Assembly: GCA_947177035.1 (NCBI GenBank)
Contig: CAMWSS010000002.1
Location: 1-64,000 of the forward strand
Source: an uncultured Porphyromonadaceae bacterium
GTDB lineage: Bacteria > Bacteroidota > Bacteroidia > Bacteroidales > Muribaculaceae
Reading direction: 5' to 3'
Length of the DNA: 64,000 bases
Shown: one piece after another, positions 8,076 to 17,393 of the stretch
Position numbering within the stretch: position 1 is the stretch's first letter
Layout: the number at the start of each line of letters is the position of its first letter
Notes under the pieces: model-generated
What the model was told of the DNA's origin: nothing
Database searches by the model: none
Seen by the model: the letters and a program-made list of their open reading frames with translations, nothing else
Translations under genes and position numbers: made by a program

Positions 8076-8975
8076 TCATCTGAAATTCATTTTAGAGTTA
8101 GATTTAACTTTTGAGCGAATTCGCAGATACCACAATAATCCGAGAGGAGCAGCAAAGAACGTCAAGATTTTTTGAGGCGACTCCCATAAAAAGCGCCAAT
8201 TGCGGGAAATGATCGAACTGGCAACATAATGAATGCAGGATATGAACCGACGTTTAACAGTCGGCGCACACACCATCTCTGTCTTACGGAAGAATGCAAA
8301 TCCACGTGGATTACGCCAATACTGACGATACATATTATAACTTGAACCATCTTGCTGGTATTCAACCGTGACAAGAGGCTCGTTGAGTGTCAGCAGCTTA
8401 TAATCTCGATCCATCAACATATATTTATATGCCAGACCGACGTAACGCTCACCGTCAAACAAAGGGTATTCCGGATAATTTTTAATGACGTCTGTGCGAT
8501 AAACGAGTTTCTTATCACCTGAGCCACCTGCGGCATAATATCCCTGGAGTGTGCACTCCTTCATTTCGTCAGGAAAACGCGAACCGATGGTTTTCCCATC
8601 TTCCGTCTGGTCAAGCCCCATTATACCGGCATATACCTCAGTCTGATTCTGCTGCCAGAATGCAATGATTTTCTCAACGGCATCATCTGGCATATAATCA
8701 TCTGAATCGATACAGGTATTGAGTTCCGTGGAGATGTTTCGATAAGCTGTATTATGCGCGCCATGCATGCCCTGATTCTCTTGGCGAATATACCTGATAG
8801 GAATTTTATCTTCAGCAATCCATTTTTCGACAAGTTCCTGAGTGTTGTCAGTCGAACCGTCATCAATCACCAGCCACTCAAAATCCTTTGACGTCTGACG
8901 AAGAAGGCTTTCGTATGTCCGCCCGATAGTATGTGCGCGGTTATACGCTGGTGTAAATATTGTAAGTGTTTTCAT
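8076..8975 (-). CDS. Glycosyltransferase family 2
   Basis: A 299-residue GT2 enzyme. MKTLTIFTPAYNRAHTIGRT starts the nucleotide-binding half. WLVIDDGSTDNTQELV and CIDSDDYMPDDAVEKI carry the donor- and metal-binding acidic residues. The longer frame to 9062 is a shadow inside the upstream membrane-protein gene, and the ATG at 8975 lies in an ATGA overlap (8972-8975). The C-terminus has a hydrophobic stretch with basic residues (FFAAPLGLLWYLRIRSKVK) that may hold it at the membrane. About 40 bases separate it from the next GT2 gene. Confidence 0.92.
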   Translation of the reverse strand: MKTLTIFTPAYNRAHTIGRTYESLLRQTSKDFEWLVIDDGSTDNTQELVEKWIAEDKIPIRYIRQENQGMHGAHNTAYRNISTELNTCIDSDDYMPDDAVEKIIAFWQQNQTEVYAGIMGLDQTEDGKTIGSRFPDEMKECTLQGYYAAGGSGDKKLVYRTDVIKNYPEYPLFDGERYVGLAYKYMLMDRDYKLLTLNEPLVTVEYQQDGSSYNMYRQYWRNPRGFAFFRKTEMVCAPTVKRRFISCIHYVASSIISRNWRFLWESPQKILTFFAAPLGLLWYLRIRSKVKSNSKMNFR

Positions 8976-10075
8976 GACCAATAAAATGTTTCCATGAACC
9001 AGGTGAACCCAACGTGTGCAAGCATGATCTGATTGAGACGCCGTCCCTGATCCGGGCCCCATATATCAAGACGGAGCAATGGATAAGCAAGAACCAGCGG
9101 ATACATGAACCACGACAGATATGCAAAACGGTTGGAATAGTTGGCTCTTATGACCATCACCCAGAATGCATTTGCTAATGTATACGTATTAAGTAGCATC
9201 AGATACGTCTTGTCCTGAATTCCACGCTTGATAACAACATAATAGCCCAACACAATAGGCATCATGCTATACAACAGAAAATCCCATCGGAAACCTGTGC
9301 GAGAAAACATATCATCATCCAGTGATGACAGATATGACAGCCTATCATCAAACCCTAACGCCGCAAAAAATGCCGTAACCGCACCACCTGCGACAAGACT
9401 AATCACAATCGACAGAATCCAGAATGTGTAAGCGGTCTTGAACGTTTTGACGCACCACAACGACGCTACCATCAGAGCAATAGGCAACATCGTTGTTCTG
9501 TGAATATTTATAACAAAAAATGACAGCAAACCGGCAATGATCAAATCTCGCTTGTTGCCGTTAGCATAAGAAAATATCAGCAAAACAATACTACAAGCCA
9601 ACCCATTACGTATGCCATTGACTCCATATGTATAGAACGAGAACGCGCCCATAACAAAAAGTAACGAAACCATTACGTTATTTGGAGTCAAACGTCGACA
9701 AGCCCATAGTGTAAATCCGAAATAGCCTAAATCTACCAACGTAAAAAATCCGTTTACATCCATCACTTGCGAACAAACGAACATAAACTTCACCCAGACC
9801 CATTCACCTGCATCTTCAGGCGCTGCCATATAGCCAAGCTGAAACAATTCATACGTATGTGCATAATTTGAGGTATCTCCAAAATAATAACCAGAAATTG
9901 GCCTCATTCCAAGCCAGATAGCCATTATCAAACTAACAATCAAAGCCGGCACATAATTATCCTGTCCGCGTATGATCTGATTATATCCAAGTGACTTCAC
10001 CTTGGAGAGAGAAACAAATGTAAGTATAATCACAGTGTAGAGAAATACACCGTGATAAAGTGAAGCTGGTATCAC
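8972..10075 (-). CDS. EpsG-like polysaccharide polymerase (Wzy role)
   Basis: A 367-residue multi-pass membrane protein with about ten hydrophobic segments. The segment LGMRPISGYYFGDTSNYAHTY near residues 56-75 is typical of EpsG-family proteins, where a conserved R/G-D-x-x-Y region follows the second helix. A further family feature is GVNGIRNGLACSIVLLIFSY near the middle. The family is thought to polymerise repeat units at the outer face of the inner membrane, the Wzy job. No other polymerase is seen in this operon. It has ATGA overlaps with both neighbouring genes. Confidence 0.85.
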   Translation of the reverse strand: MIPASLYHGVFLYTVIILTFVSLSKVKSLGYNQIIRGQDNYVPALIVSLIMAIWLGMRPISGYYFGDTSNYAHTYELFQLGYMAAPEDAGEWVWVKFMFVCSQVMDVNGFFTLVDLGYFGFTLWACRRLTPNNVMVSLLFVMGAFSFYTYGVNGIRNGLACSIVLLIFSYANGNKRDLIIAGLLSFFVINIHRTTMLPIALMVASLWCVKTFKTAYTFWILSIVISLVAGGAVTAFFAALGFDDRLSYLSSLDDDMFSRTGFRWDFLLYSMMPIVLGYYVVIKRGIQDKTYLMLLNTYTLANAFWVMVIRANYSNRFAYLSWFMYPLVLAYPLLRLDIWGPDQGRRLNQIMLAHVGFTWFMETFYWS

Positions 10076-10815
10076 TTGCCTATTACTTTACGCAGTTGAG
10101 AAAAGGTATTCACACCGAATATACGATGTGCGATTCGCGACAGTTTCTGTCTCCATGGGCTTACGTTGAGCCATGTCTTCGTGAACCAATGTATTGATCT
10201 GGTGTTATCTGTTTTGGTCAAACGTCCGGTGGCATCATCAAGAGGATTAAAGTAATCCATCGGATAAATAGTTATACCAGCAACAGACTGTATGCCCGGC
10301 TGATCCTTCAACCCTACTTTTATAAGTTCGCGAGTCGTGATATTAACCACAGCATCAGTCGTATTATAACTGCCATCCGGCTGCAGGAAACTCAATTTCG
10401 AGTAGTAGTCCAATACAGATTTGTATAGCTCCATTCCCTTTTCAGCACCGATACCGACACCTGGATTAACCGCCCCAAATTTTCTGGCATTACCTGGATC
10501 AATCTCGAAGCCCATGAATGGACCGCGGGCAAGTATGTCGTCAAACGACTTGATCACCTCGACATCAGTGTCGAAATAAAGCCCGCCATGCTCATACAGA
10601 ATCTTGAAGCGGGCATAGTCGCTCACGAATGCATACTTCTTGGATGCATAAGCCTGGGCGGTGTATGGTATGCAGTTGACATCGAAATTATCTTCATTCC
10701 ACTCTATTATCTCATAACCGGGAAAGAACTTCTTCCATGAAGCAATGCACTTGAGCGCAGACTCCGGCAACGGATTGCGGCCAAACCAGCAATAATGTAT
10801 TTTCTTGGGTATCAT
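10072..10815 (-). CDS. Glycosyltransferase family 32 (DXD type)
   Basis: A 247-residue enzyme of the capsular GT32/OCH1-like group. MIPKKIHYCWFGRNPLPESA at the start, YEIIEWNEDNFDVN, and the DXD-bearing region SDYARFKILYEHGGLYFDTD are all family signatures. Members transfer sugars such as mannose, galactose or glucose from nucleotide donors. The length is full for the compact bacterial form. It overlaps both neighbours by four bases. Confidence 0.92.
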   Translation of the reverse strand: MIPKKIHYCWFGRNPLPESALKCIASWKKFFPGYEIIEWNEDNFDVNCIPYTAQAYASKKYAFVSDYARFKILYEHGGLYFDTDVEVIKSFDDILARGPFMGFEIDPGNARKFGAVNPGVGIGAEKGMELYKSVLDYYSKLSFLQPDGSYNTTDAVVNITTRELIKVGLKDQPGIQSVAGITIYPMDYFNPLDDATGRLTKTDNTRSIHWFTKTWLNVSPWRQKLSRIAHRIFGVNTFSQLRKVIGK

Positions 10816-11825
10816 TTTCGTGAATGTTTATAACCGATCAGCCACTGTGCAAAAGGCAATTGAGACAGCAACTCGCAAACGGCAAATGACAGAATAAACG
10901 TGAGAATAAAGACTACAGCGGTCTGCAACAGATAATTACCAATTCCGGAAATAAAATCCATGCGCCACAGCAGCTCTCTCATTATCAATATATGGCAAAG
11001 ATATATTCCGAAAGAAATGTTTGCGATACGAGTGATTGCGCCATTGGGAATCAATGCTGCTTTATCGCGCAACCAAACCACTGATTTCCAGACTGCGACA
11101 CATATAGCCACAATAAAGAGCGAAAGATACCAGAACATCCGGTAGAAATCGACCTCTATGCCGTAATATTTTGTCAGAAACAAAACTACCACACCCAGGG
11201 CTGCAATACATGCGGCCACAGGGAGTGAAAATGAGGCAGGATATTTTTTCAAATAAAATCCAAGAATAAAATATCCGACATAACCGCCGAAATAATATAG
11301 AATGCCGGTGTTGCCTTCATTTATCTCAATCCATTGCTCAATAATCGGATAGCACAGCGTGATTCCCCAAAGAGCCAAAACAGTCTGCAAATCCTTCCGG
11401 CTGGCCTTTTCCAACCAAGCGCTCAACACTGGAGCAAGCAAATAAAGACCGGCAAGAGTGTACATAAACCACAACACACCATGACCCTGAGCAGAAAACG
11501 GAATAGACAATACTGTCCTGACAATATCTATATTTTCCGGGGTTTTATAAATTTTAAGTGAGATATAGACAGCTGTCCAGAACAGAGTCGGGCCAATCAC
11601 TTTTCCAAACCTGCGACGAAGAAACACAACGTAATCTTCTCTTACCGGCAGAAGCAACGCTCCACTCACCATAAAAAAGAGGCCTATACATGGAGCTGTA
11701 AAATAACTCAACACGACCAGAAACGGCCCGTTTACATTGGCTGACGGCATTGGCGAATGCATCAATACCACAAGCAGACAGGCAATCACGCGCAGTATGT
11801 CCAGTGTTATATCTCGTTGCCTCAT
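10812..11825 (-). CDS. Membrane acyltransferase (acyltransferase 3 / OafA-like)
   Basis: A 337-residue integral membrane acyltransferase 3 protein with about ten helices. RDITLDILRVIACLLVVLMH at the start is the usual first helix with conserved Arg and His. Such proteins add O-acetyl or other acyl groups to sugars of surface polysaccharides. The frame is open back to 11948, but the ATG at 11825 lies in an ATGA overlap and starts the recognisable family sequence. There is no SGNH partner domain, so it is the stand-alone form. With the hexapeptide acyltransferase upstream, two acyl decorations are predicted. Confidence 0.9.
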   Translation of the reverse strand: MRQRDITLDILRVIACLLVVLMHSPMPSANVNGPFLVVLSYFTAPCIGLFFMVSGALLLPVREDYVVFLRRRFGKVIGPTLFWTAVYISLKIYKTPENIDIVRTVLSIPFSAQGHGVLWFMYTLAGLYLLAPVLSAWLEKASRKDLQTVLALWGITLCYPIIEQWIEINEGNTGILYYFGGYVGYFILGFYLKKYPASFSLPVAACIAALGVVVLFLTKYYGIEVDFYRMFWYLSLFIVAICVAVWKSVVWLRDKAALIPNGAITRIANISFGIYLCHILIMRELLWRMDFISGIGNYLLQTAVVFILTFILSFAVCELLSQLPFAQWLIGYKHSRK

Positions 11826-13015
11826 TTCAGTAATCCGTAAATTTTTTCTACTTCCGATGCATTGGCATAGTCGTGAGTGCGCAGATGAGCGACAATGCGA
11901 TCCTGAAGTGTGGTGTCGGCGATAAAACGTGCCAGACCTTGGGCGCAACCTTCGTTGTCGAGCGGCACAATCACGCCATCAACACCGTCATTGATCTGAG
12001 ATGCGGCAGTAGGATATGCAGTCACCACAACAGGCTTACAGAGCATCTGTGCCTCGCGCACGGTAACCGACTTTCCTTCATAGCGCGACGGTTGCACATA
12101 CACGTTGCAAGCCTTGATATACGGGTAAGGATTATCCTTCTTCCCCAGCAGGATAACATGATCCTCCATTCCGGCCTCGGCGATCTTCTGCCGGATCAGA
12201 GCCTCGTCACCGCCATAGCCAATGATATACCATCTGACATCCAATCCATTGTCGCAAAGCCGGCGGCAAATATCGGGTACGTTATCGTAATTCTTTGCCG
12301 TGCAGAAGCGGCCGACAGACAATAGCTTAATCTGACCTGTAAGCTCCGCATCAAATTCATCTGCTCTGGCTCTCACATATGACTCAGACAAAATGTTTTC
12401 AATCGGCACAATCTTCGACTCCAGAGACGGGAAAATCTTCACAAAAGAGCGAGTGACATCATCCGAAATCGATGCAATTGCATCATATGCACTCCAAACC
12501 GGCAATTCCTTCTCGACATTGATGCTGACCGTGCTATAGTCCGTATGAATCCAAGCCAGCCGCTTCCGTGCGTTCACCTTGTCACGGCCTATATTATGCG
12601 GCGTCAGGAAGCTTATGCAGAGATCATACTCCGCCGTCGGATTGATCTTCGGCAACCATGGCGTAACGCAATCACCTACATATTGCATGATAGCTCCGTC
12701 ATCGCCAGTAGCCGGATATCTCTTTCGATAGCTGCGGCACTGCCATTTGGCCAATAAGCGACCGAACGCAACACCGAAACACCCTTTGCGAATGGCTTCG
12801 CCCATCGGCCGCTCAATGACAGAATAAGCGGCCCTTTCCGGCAACAGATTGATATGCCCTGGAATAAATTTCATCAACGGACCTTGGTGGCTGTAGACAA
12901 ACAAATCCACATCAACCCGCTCAGGATCCAATGCACCCAGAAGACCCAGCAAAGCCATCTCTGCCCCACCCAGCTCCAGATAATGCATCAAAATCAAAAT
13001 CCGAGGCTTAAACAC
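11822..13015 (-). CDS. Glycosyltransferase family 4
   Basis: A 397-residue GT4 enzyme. The N-terminal half begins KPRILILMHYLELGGAEMAL. The donor domain shows LLSVGRFCTAKNYDNVPDIC, VILLGKKDNPYPYIKACNVY and QPSRYEGKSVTVREAQMLCK, the last carrying the E-x7-E pair. It lies eight bases after the cytidylyltransferase gene stop and shares ATGA with the acyltransferase gene downstream. Codon use is GC-rich here; the AT-rich block begins just upstream. Confidence 0.92.
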   Translation of the reverse strand: MFKPRILILMHYLELGGAEMALLGLLGALDPERVDVDLFVYSHQGPLMKFIPGHINLLPERAAYSVIERPMGEAIRKGCFGVAFGRLLAKWQCRSYRKRYPATGDDGAIMQYVGDCVTPWLPKINPTAEYDLCISFLTPHNIGRDKVNARKRLAWIHTDYSTVSINVEKELPVWSAYDAIASISDDVTRSFVKIFPSLESKIVPIENILSESYVRARADEFDAELTGQIKLLSVGRFCTAKNYDNVPDICRRLCDNGLDVRWYIIGYGGDEALIRQKIAEAGMEDHVILLGKKDNPYPYIKACNVYVQPSRYEGKSVTVREAQMLCKPVVVTAYPTAASQINDGVDGVIVPLDNEGCAQGLARFIADTTLQDRIVAHLRTHDYANASEVEKIYGLLK

Positions 13016-13023
13016 GTCTATTT

Positions 13024-13434
13024 CTAGCTGATTTTTCCTCGTAAAATTGAAGAAGAAATGCCATCTGTATGTGGCAAATACACAATTTCGACTCCAAATG
13101 GTTCAAAATCCTTTTCAAATTGAATCCATTGTGGCGACCCTTGCCAATCACTTCCAACAAACATTTTATGAAATCGTTTTTCAAGTCTCAAATATGCGCC
13201 AAGTTTATTTTTGTCAGGCTGAGCAACGACTTCATCCACATACTTTATAGCCTTTACAATCTCACAACGCTCGGCAAACGGAATTATCGTTTTTTTATGT
13301 TTATCACGTTCAACAAGTTCGTCCGTAGACACTCCAACGATCAAATAATCGCATTGTTCTTTAGCTCGCCTCAAAATATTGAGATGTCCAATATGAAACA
13401 TATCGAATACCCCAGTGGTGTAACCTATTGTCAT
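13024..13434 (-). CDS. tagD: Glycerol-3-phosphate cytidylyltransferase (TagD-like)
   Basis: A 136-residue nucleotidyltransferase that would make CDP-glycerol from CTP and glycerol-3-phosphate. It has the start TIGYTTGVFDMFHIGHLNIL with the HxGH ATP/CTP motif, the middle AERCEIVKAIKYVDEVV, and ISSSILRGK at the end, corresponding to the second nucleotide motif. Length is normal for TagD. It is coupled by ATGA to the glycerophosphotransferase gene upstream, which would use its product. Together they predict glycerol-phosphate groups in the polysaccharide. A related ethanolamine- or ribitol-type activity is less likely given this partner. Confidence 0.85.
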   Translation of the reverse strand: MTIGYTTGVFDMFHIGHLNILRRAKEQCDYLIVGVSTDELVERDKHKKTIIPFAERCEIVKAIKYVDEVVAQPDKNKLGAYLRLEKRFHKMFVGSDWQGSPQWIQFEKDFEPFGVEIVYLPHTDGISSSILRGKIS

Positions 13435-14552
13435 AATCGTATTTTTTCTATTATCAATTTAGATATTTCAGCTGCCGCTGTTCCAGTTTCATAACTGCCT
13501 ACTTTTGAATTAAATAATTTGATCCTATCCTGATAATCAGCGCTATCAAAACCATGTATATTTTCAGCTATTTGGTCATTGTCTATCGCCACCGAAAATG
13601 GCAATTCTTTTACATCAAAATACAAGGACCTATCGTTTTTGCTATAATCCACAACATCAACAGCATACAAAAAAACTGGCTTACCTGAAATTGCGAAATC
13701 AAACATTAACGAAGAATAATCGGTGACCAACACATCCGAAATCATCAATAGCTCTTGAATATCATCATAACGTGTCACGTTTATAATCCCATCCTCTTCT
13801 TTGAATAATTCGCAATTTATCAAATGAGGATGTAATCGTAGCATAACCATCCATTCTCCGCCAAACTTTTCTGCCAATACTTCGCGTAATCTGTTAAAAT
13901 CAAGATTATAGCATTCCGTCGACTTGTCCTTTCGGAAGGTAGGAGCATATAGAACCACTCTTTTGGCGTCATCCGGCAACAATGTTTTTTTTATGGCTTG
14001 CTTTTTTTGCTCATTATGGCATAACAACAAATCATTTCGTGGTGTACCTATATTCAATATTTCTCCTTTATACCAAAAAGACTTGGCAAAAGTATCATGA
14101 CTCATACGACATCCAGCCACCACATAGTCAGTCTGAGCTGAATCATGCTTTGCCATTTCAACATAATGAACCGGTAATGATTTCTCTGCATCACCTTCAA
14201 TTTTTTTTAGACGCAACGAACTATGCCAAGTTTGAATATATATTTGCCCATTCCGTTTCTGAAAATCCGACGTCATCCTATAGTTTGTCACCACTATACG
14301 ACTCGTTGCAAGCATCTTCAAATAGGCGAACGACCCAAATCTCACCTTGCATACGCCTTCAACTTGATGCTTCTGTGGCTCTGTAAACGCCCATACAACC
14401 TCCGCCTCTGACGCATAGTTATCCACCAGATACTCACTTATATATTTAGGATTACACCCATATTGAGCACCGTAATACCCGATAAACAAAACTCGCTTCC
14501 TCTTAATTGGCAAATAGCGATATAATCTATACAACAATTTTTTTATATTCAT
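13431..14552 (-). CDS. CDP-glycerol:glycerophosphotransferase-family protein (TagB/TagF-like)
   Basis: A 373-residue glycerophosphotransferase-family protein that would move glycerol-phosphate from CDP-glycerol to the growing chain. Visible motifs are QTWHSSLRLKKIEGD (acceptor/catalytic His region), VVLYAPTFRKDKS, and SDVLVTDYSSLMFDFAISGK (CDP-binding end). No teichoic acids are known in Bacteroidetes, so here it most likely decorates the capsule repeat unit. The short N-terminus is basic, consistent with peripheral membrane attachment. ATGA overlaps couple it to genes on both sides. AT-rich codon use marks it as part of the likely transferred block. Confidence 0.9.
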   Translation of the reverse strand: MNIKKLLYRLYRYLPIKRKRVLFIGYYGAQYGCNPKYISEYLVDNYASEAEVVWAFTEPQKHQVEGVCKVRFGSFAYLKMLATSRIVVTNYRMTSDFQKRNGQIYIQTWHSSLRLKKIEGDAEKSLPVHYVEMAKHDSAQTDYVVAGCRMSHDTFAKSFWYKGEILNIGTPRNDLLLCHNEQKKQAIKKTLLPDDAKRVVLYAPTFRKDKSTECYNLDFNRLREVLAEKFGGEWMVMLRLHPHLINCELFKEEDGIINVTRYDDIQELLMISDVLVTDYSSLMFDFAISGKPVFLYAVDVVDYSKNDRSLYFDVKELPFSVAIDNDQIAENIHGFDSADYQDRIKLFNSKVGSYETGTAAAEISKLIIEKIRL

Positions 14553-15571
14553 TTACGCAGTCGAATTATTTCAAATTTTGCTAGAAAAATTCTATCATAT
14601 ATTTTTAATAGCAATTCTCCTATTTTATGTCGCAATTTATGATGACAAAATTTTGCCTCATTTGTGAATCTGTTTAAGCCTTTTTGTTCTTGAATACCAC
14701 GCTTGATCAGATCATAATACTTATTCCGTATTTCCAAAGATGCACTTGAATAAATATCTCGAAGCTCTTCTATCTCCTGTGCAATCAATTCAAACTTTGT
14801 TGCAGTATCCCAAAGTTTAAATGCCGCAGTAGACGCCAATTGAGGATAATTCTTTTCAATAAAATCCAGCCGAAACATAAGCCCATGGATTAAATCCAAG
14901 TTTCGTGACGAAAAATTGCCAGAAATACTGTTGTTTCGTGAACGATAATATGTAACCCTATCAGGAAAAAAACCAAAACGATTAGATTGATGTATTATCT
15001 GATATTGCCAATATGAATCTTCAAAATACTTTCCTTTGGGGAATTCTACTTTTTGCACTATGTTCGACCGATACAACTTGCCCCAAGCAAAATTCTTGAT
15101 AATACCATCCCTCACAAGACAATCCATCACCTGATCTCTATTCATCAGACTCAAACTGCCTATGTGTTTATGTGCCAACAAATAATCTCCATAATCATAA
15201 ACATAGCCACATTGCACCCAATCAAGCTCATTCTCTTTGGCAAAAGATAATGCAGAAACTAAATTTTTTCCATCAATGCGATCATCTGAATCTAAAAAAA
15301 ATATATATTCACCAACAGCATACTCCATACCAACGTTTCTAGCTTCAGATAATCCACCATTTAATTTCGTTAAATAGAACACATTAACGTGCTTATTGGC
15401 AAAATCCAACGACAAATCTGATGATTTGTCTGTTGATCCATCATTTACCAAAATTATTTGAACCTTTGGATTTTCTAATAATGGAGTCAGACTATCAAAA
15501 CAATCCAATAAATAGTTTTCGACATTATATATCGGGATTATAATTGATAACGTAATCAATGCCGTATCCAT
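14549..15571 (-). CDS. Glycosyltransferase family 2
   Basis: A 340-residue GT2 enzyme. LSIIIPIYNVENYLLDCFDS, IILVNDGSTDKSSDL, and FFLDSDDRIDGKN give the GT-A nucleotide-sugar and metal-binding core. The start at 15571 overlaps the acyltransferase gene by 16 bases; a shorter start would remove the first beta strand. It shares ATGA with the glycerophosphotransferase gene. Predicted to add one capsule sugar. AT-rich. Confidence 0.9.
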   Translation of the reverse strand: MDTALITLSIIIPIYNVENYLLDCFDSLTPLLENPKVQIILVNDGSTDKSSDLSLDFANKHVNVFYLTKLNGGLSEARNVGMEYAVGEYIFFLDSDDRIDGKNLVSALSFAKENELDWVQCGYVYDYGDYLLAHKHIGSLSLMNRDQVMDCLVRDGIIKNFAWGKLYRSNIVQKVEFPKGKYFEDSYWQYQIIHQSNRFGFFPDRVTYYRSRNNSISGNFSSRNLDLIHGLMFRLDFIEKNYPQLASTAAFKLWDTATKFELIAQEIEELRDIYSSASLEIRNKYYDLIKRGIQEQKGLNRFTNEAKFCHHKLRHKIGELLLKIYDRIFLAKFEIIRLRK

Positions 15572-16182
15572 GTAGAATTATGTTTAATTACTTTTGCGGG
15601 AATACCTACAGCAATGCTGTTAGCTTCGATATCGCCAGCAACCAATGCCTTACTTCCAACTATCGAGCCTTCACCTATTTTGGAATTTTTTAAAATCGTC
15701 ACATCTTGTCCCACCCACACATGAGGACCAATCAAAATATCGCCTGGAGAATTGCACTGTGCACCTGTTATTTGATTTATAATTTTATGACCGTCATGAT
15801 TCCTAATATTCACACCACTACTAAACATGCAATCTGCTCCAATTTCACAACATTTACTTTGCAGCACAAATGAAACTTCTTGAAATGTGGCATTGTGTTC
15901 AATAACAAGTCTAGCACCTTTTTGTAACATAATGTTCCCACGTTGAATTTTTGCATCTCTGCCAATTTTTAAACTATTGCCATCTCCCCAAACACAAATA
16001 GTCACTCCATTGAACACACAAGAACGATCTATTGTTATTGTATTATCATTTCCATAAACAAATACGTTTAATTTACCTCTGACGCCAATAGTCTTAACGT
16101 TAATTTTGTTGTTTTTCCCCTTATCCTGTATAACAAAATAATGGTTATAGACCCTTCTTAAAATAGACTTTATAACACCCAT
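15556..16182 (-). CDS. Hexapeptide-repeat acyltransferase
   Basis: A 208-residue left-handed beta-helix acyltransferase. Isoleucine/valine-rich hexapeptide turns run through most of the length. The C-terminal half has DILIGPHVWVGQDVTILKNS and IVGSKALVAGDIEANSIAVG, typical of the maltose/serine O-acetyltransferase group, with the catalytic His likely in the NHDGHKI segment. It would acetylate a sugar hydroxyl or amino group using acetyl-CoA. It begins three bases after the GT2 gene upstream. Confidence 0.9.
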   Translation of the reverse strand: MGVIKSILRRVYNHYFVIQDKGKNNKINVKTIGVRGKLNVFVYGNDNTITIDRSCVFNGVTICVWGDGNSLKIGRDAKIQRGNIMLQKGARLVIEHNATFQEVSFVLQSKCCEIGADCMFSSGVNIRNHDGHKIINQITGAQCNSPGDILIGPHVWVGQDVTILKNSKIGEGSIVGSKALVAGDIEANSIAVGIPAKVIKHNSTWIRH

Positions 16183-16185
16183 TTA

Positions 16186-17292
16186 TCAATTCATCAATCT
16201 CGTCAGTATACACAATAATAGTACCGAACCACATATTCTAGATAATCTATGTATTATCTGCATCTTTTTAGGCGCAAAATCAATATCGTAAATTTCATTA
16301 GCACCTTTGGTTTGAATAAAATGACATAGCTTTTTTCGATCCTCAATTGACAAGTGTGGATTGTAAGCTAAATTATAACAAAATTTTAGATATCTATTGC
16401 AGTTTAAATCAGTTTTAATTTCATAAGTCTGACAATATTTAGCATATAAGCCTAAAATTTTTTCGTACTGTACATCATCAATATATTGCTCCAACGAAAT
16501 ACATCCAATACTTCTATGCCAATTCTTTGACTTCCGAGTTACAAAAGAGCAATTATATAATTCTTCCAATCGCATTAGTGCTTTTTCTGTTTCTACACAC
16601 TTATATACCGCTTCCTCAAATGTTAATTTATACTTAAATTCTAAATTTAATGGCTGATAGTAGATATAATCCGCATTTGAAACTATGCTAACACTCTTCA
16701 CGTTAGACAAATATTCTATAACAAATAATGCGTCCTCTGACAATCTGACTTTTGATCTATACCTAATTCTATTTTTTTCTATAATCTCACGCTTATATAA
16801 TTTCGCATGATTAACTTTTAGAATTGGATGATCTATATACTGATTCAAAAATTCTTTCATTCCTCGACTTCCACAATAATTAATTGTTGGTATCTCAAAT
16901 AATTGCTCATTATGATTAACATTAATCGCTATCACATTAGACATTGCAAAATCAGTTTTATTACTAATCACAGAGTCAATCAGGTTTTTTAAATAATCCT
17001 GTTTGACTACATCATCTGCATCGACAAACGTAATCCAATCACCATTCGCCAATTCTATCCCCAAGTTTCTCGCATTGGAAACACCCTTATTTTCTTGTTT
17101 AACAACCCTAATTTTTTTATTGGCTGTATATCTCTCACATATTTTAGAAGTATTATCTATCGAACCATCATCAACAATGATCAACTCATAATTACTTATT
17201 GACTGACTCAAAATTGCATCTATCGTTAATGCTAAAGTAGATCCAGCGTTATATGCTGGAACTATTATCGAAATTAGTGGTATATTTATCAT
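16186..17292 (-). CDS. Glycosyltransferase family 2
   Basis: A 368-residue GT2 enzyme with the core ISIIVPAYNAGSTLALTIDA, LIIVDDGSIDNTSKIC and ITFVDADDVVKQDYL. The rest is AT-rich, lysine/asparagine/isoleucine-heavy sequence of the kind seen in variable capsule loci. About 100 bases separate it from the flippase gene, the widest gap inside the operon. No promoter is obvious in that gap. Confidence 0.9.
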   Translation of the reverse strand: MINIPLISIIVPAYNAGSTLALTIDAILSQSISNYELIIVDDGSIDNTSKICERYTANKKIRVVKQENKGVSNARNLGIELANGDWITFVDADDVVKQDYLKNLIDSVISNKTDFAMSNVIAINVNHNEQLFEIPTINYCGSRGMKEFLNQYIDHPILKVNHAKLYKREIIEKNRIRYRSKVRLSEDALFVIEYLSNVKSVSIVSNADYIYYQPLNLEFKYKLTFEEAVYKCVETEKALMRLEELYNCSFVTRKSKNWHRSIGCISLEQYIDDVQYEKILGLYAKYCQTYEIKTDLNCNRYLKFCYNLAYNPHLSIEDRKKLCHFIQTKGANEIYDIDFAPKKMQIIHRLSRICGSVLLLCILTRLMN

Positions 17293-17393
17293 TACTATAA
17301 TTAATTAAGCTATTCATTCAGAAATAAGAGGTAAACATAAATGATGTAAAATGTAGATGCTTTTCGACATACACATTGCAAAATAAAAAATCG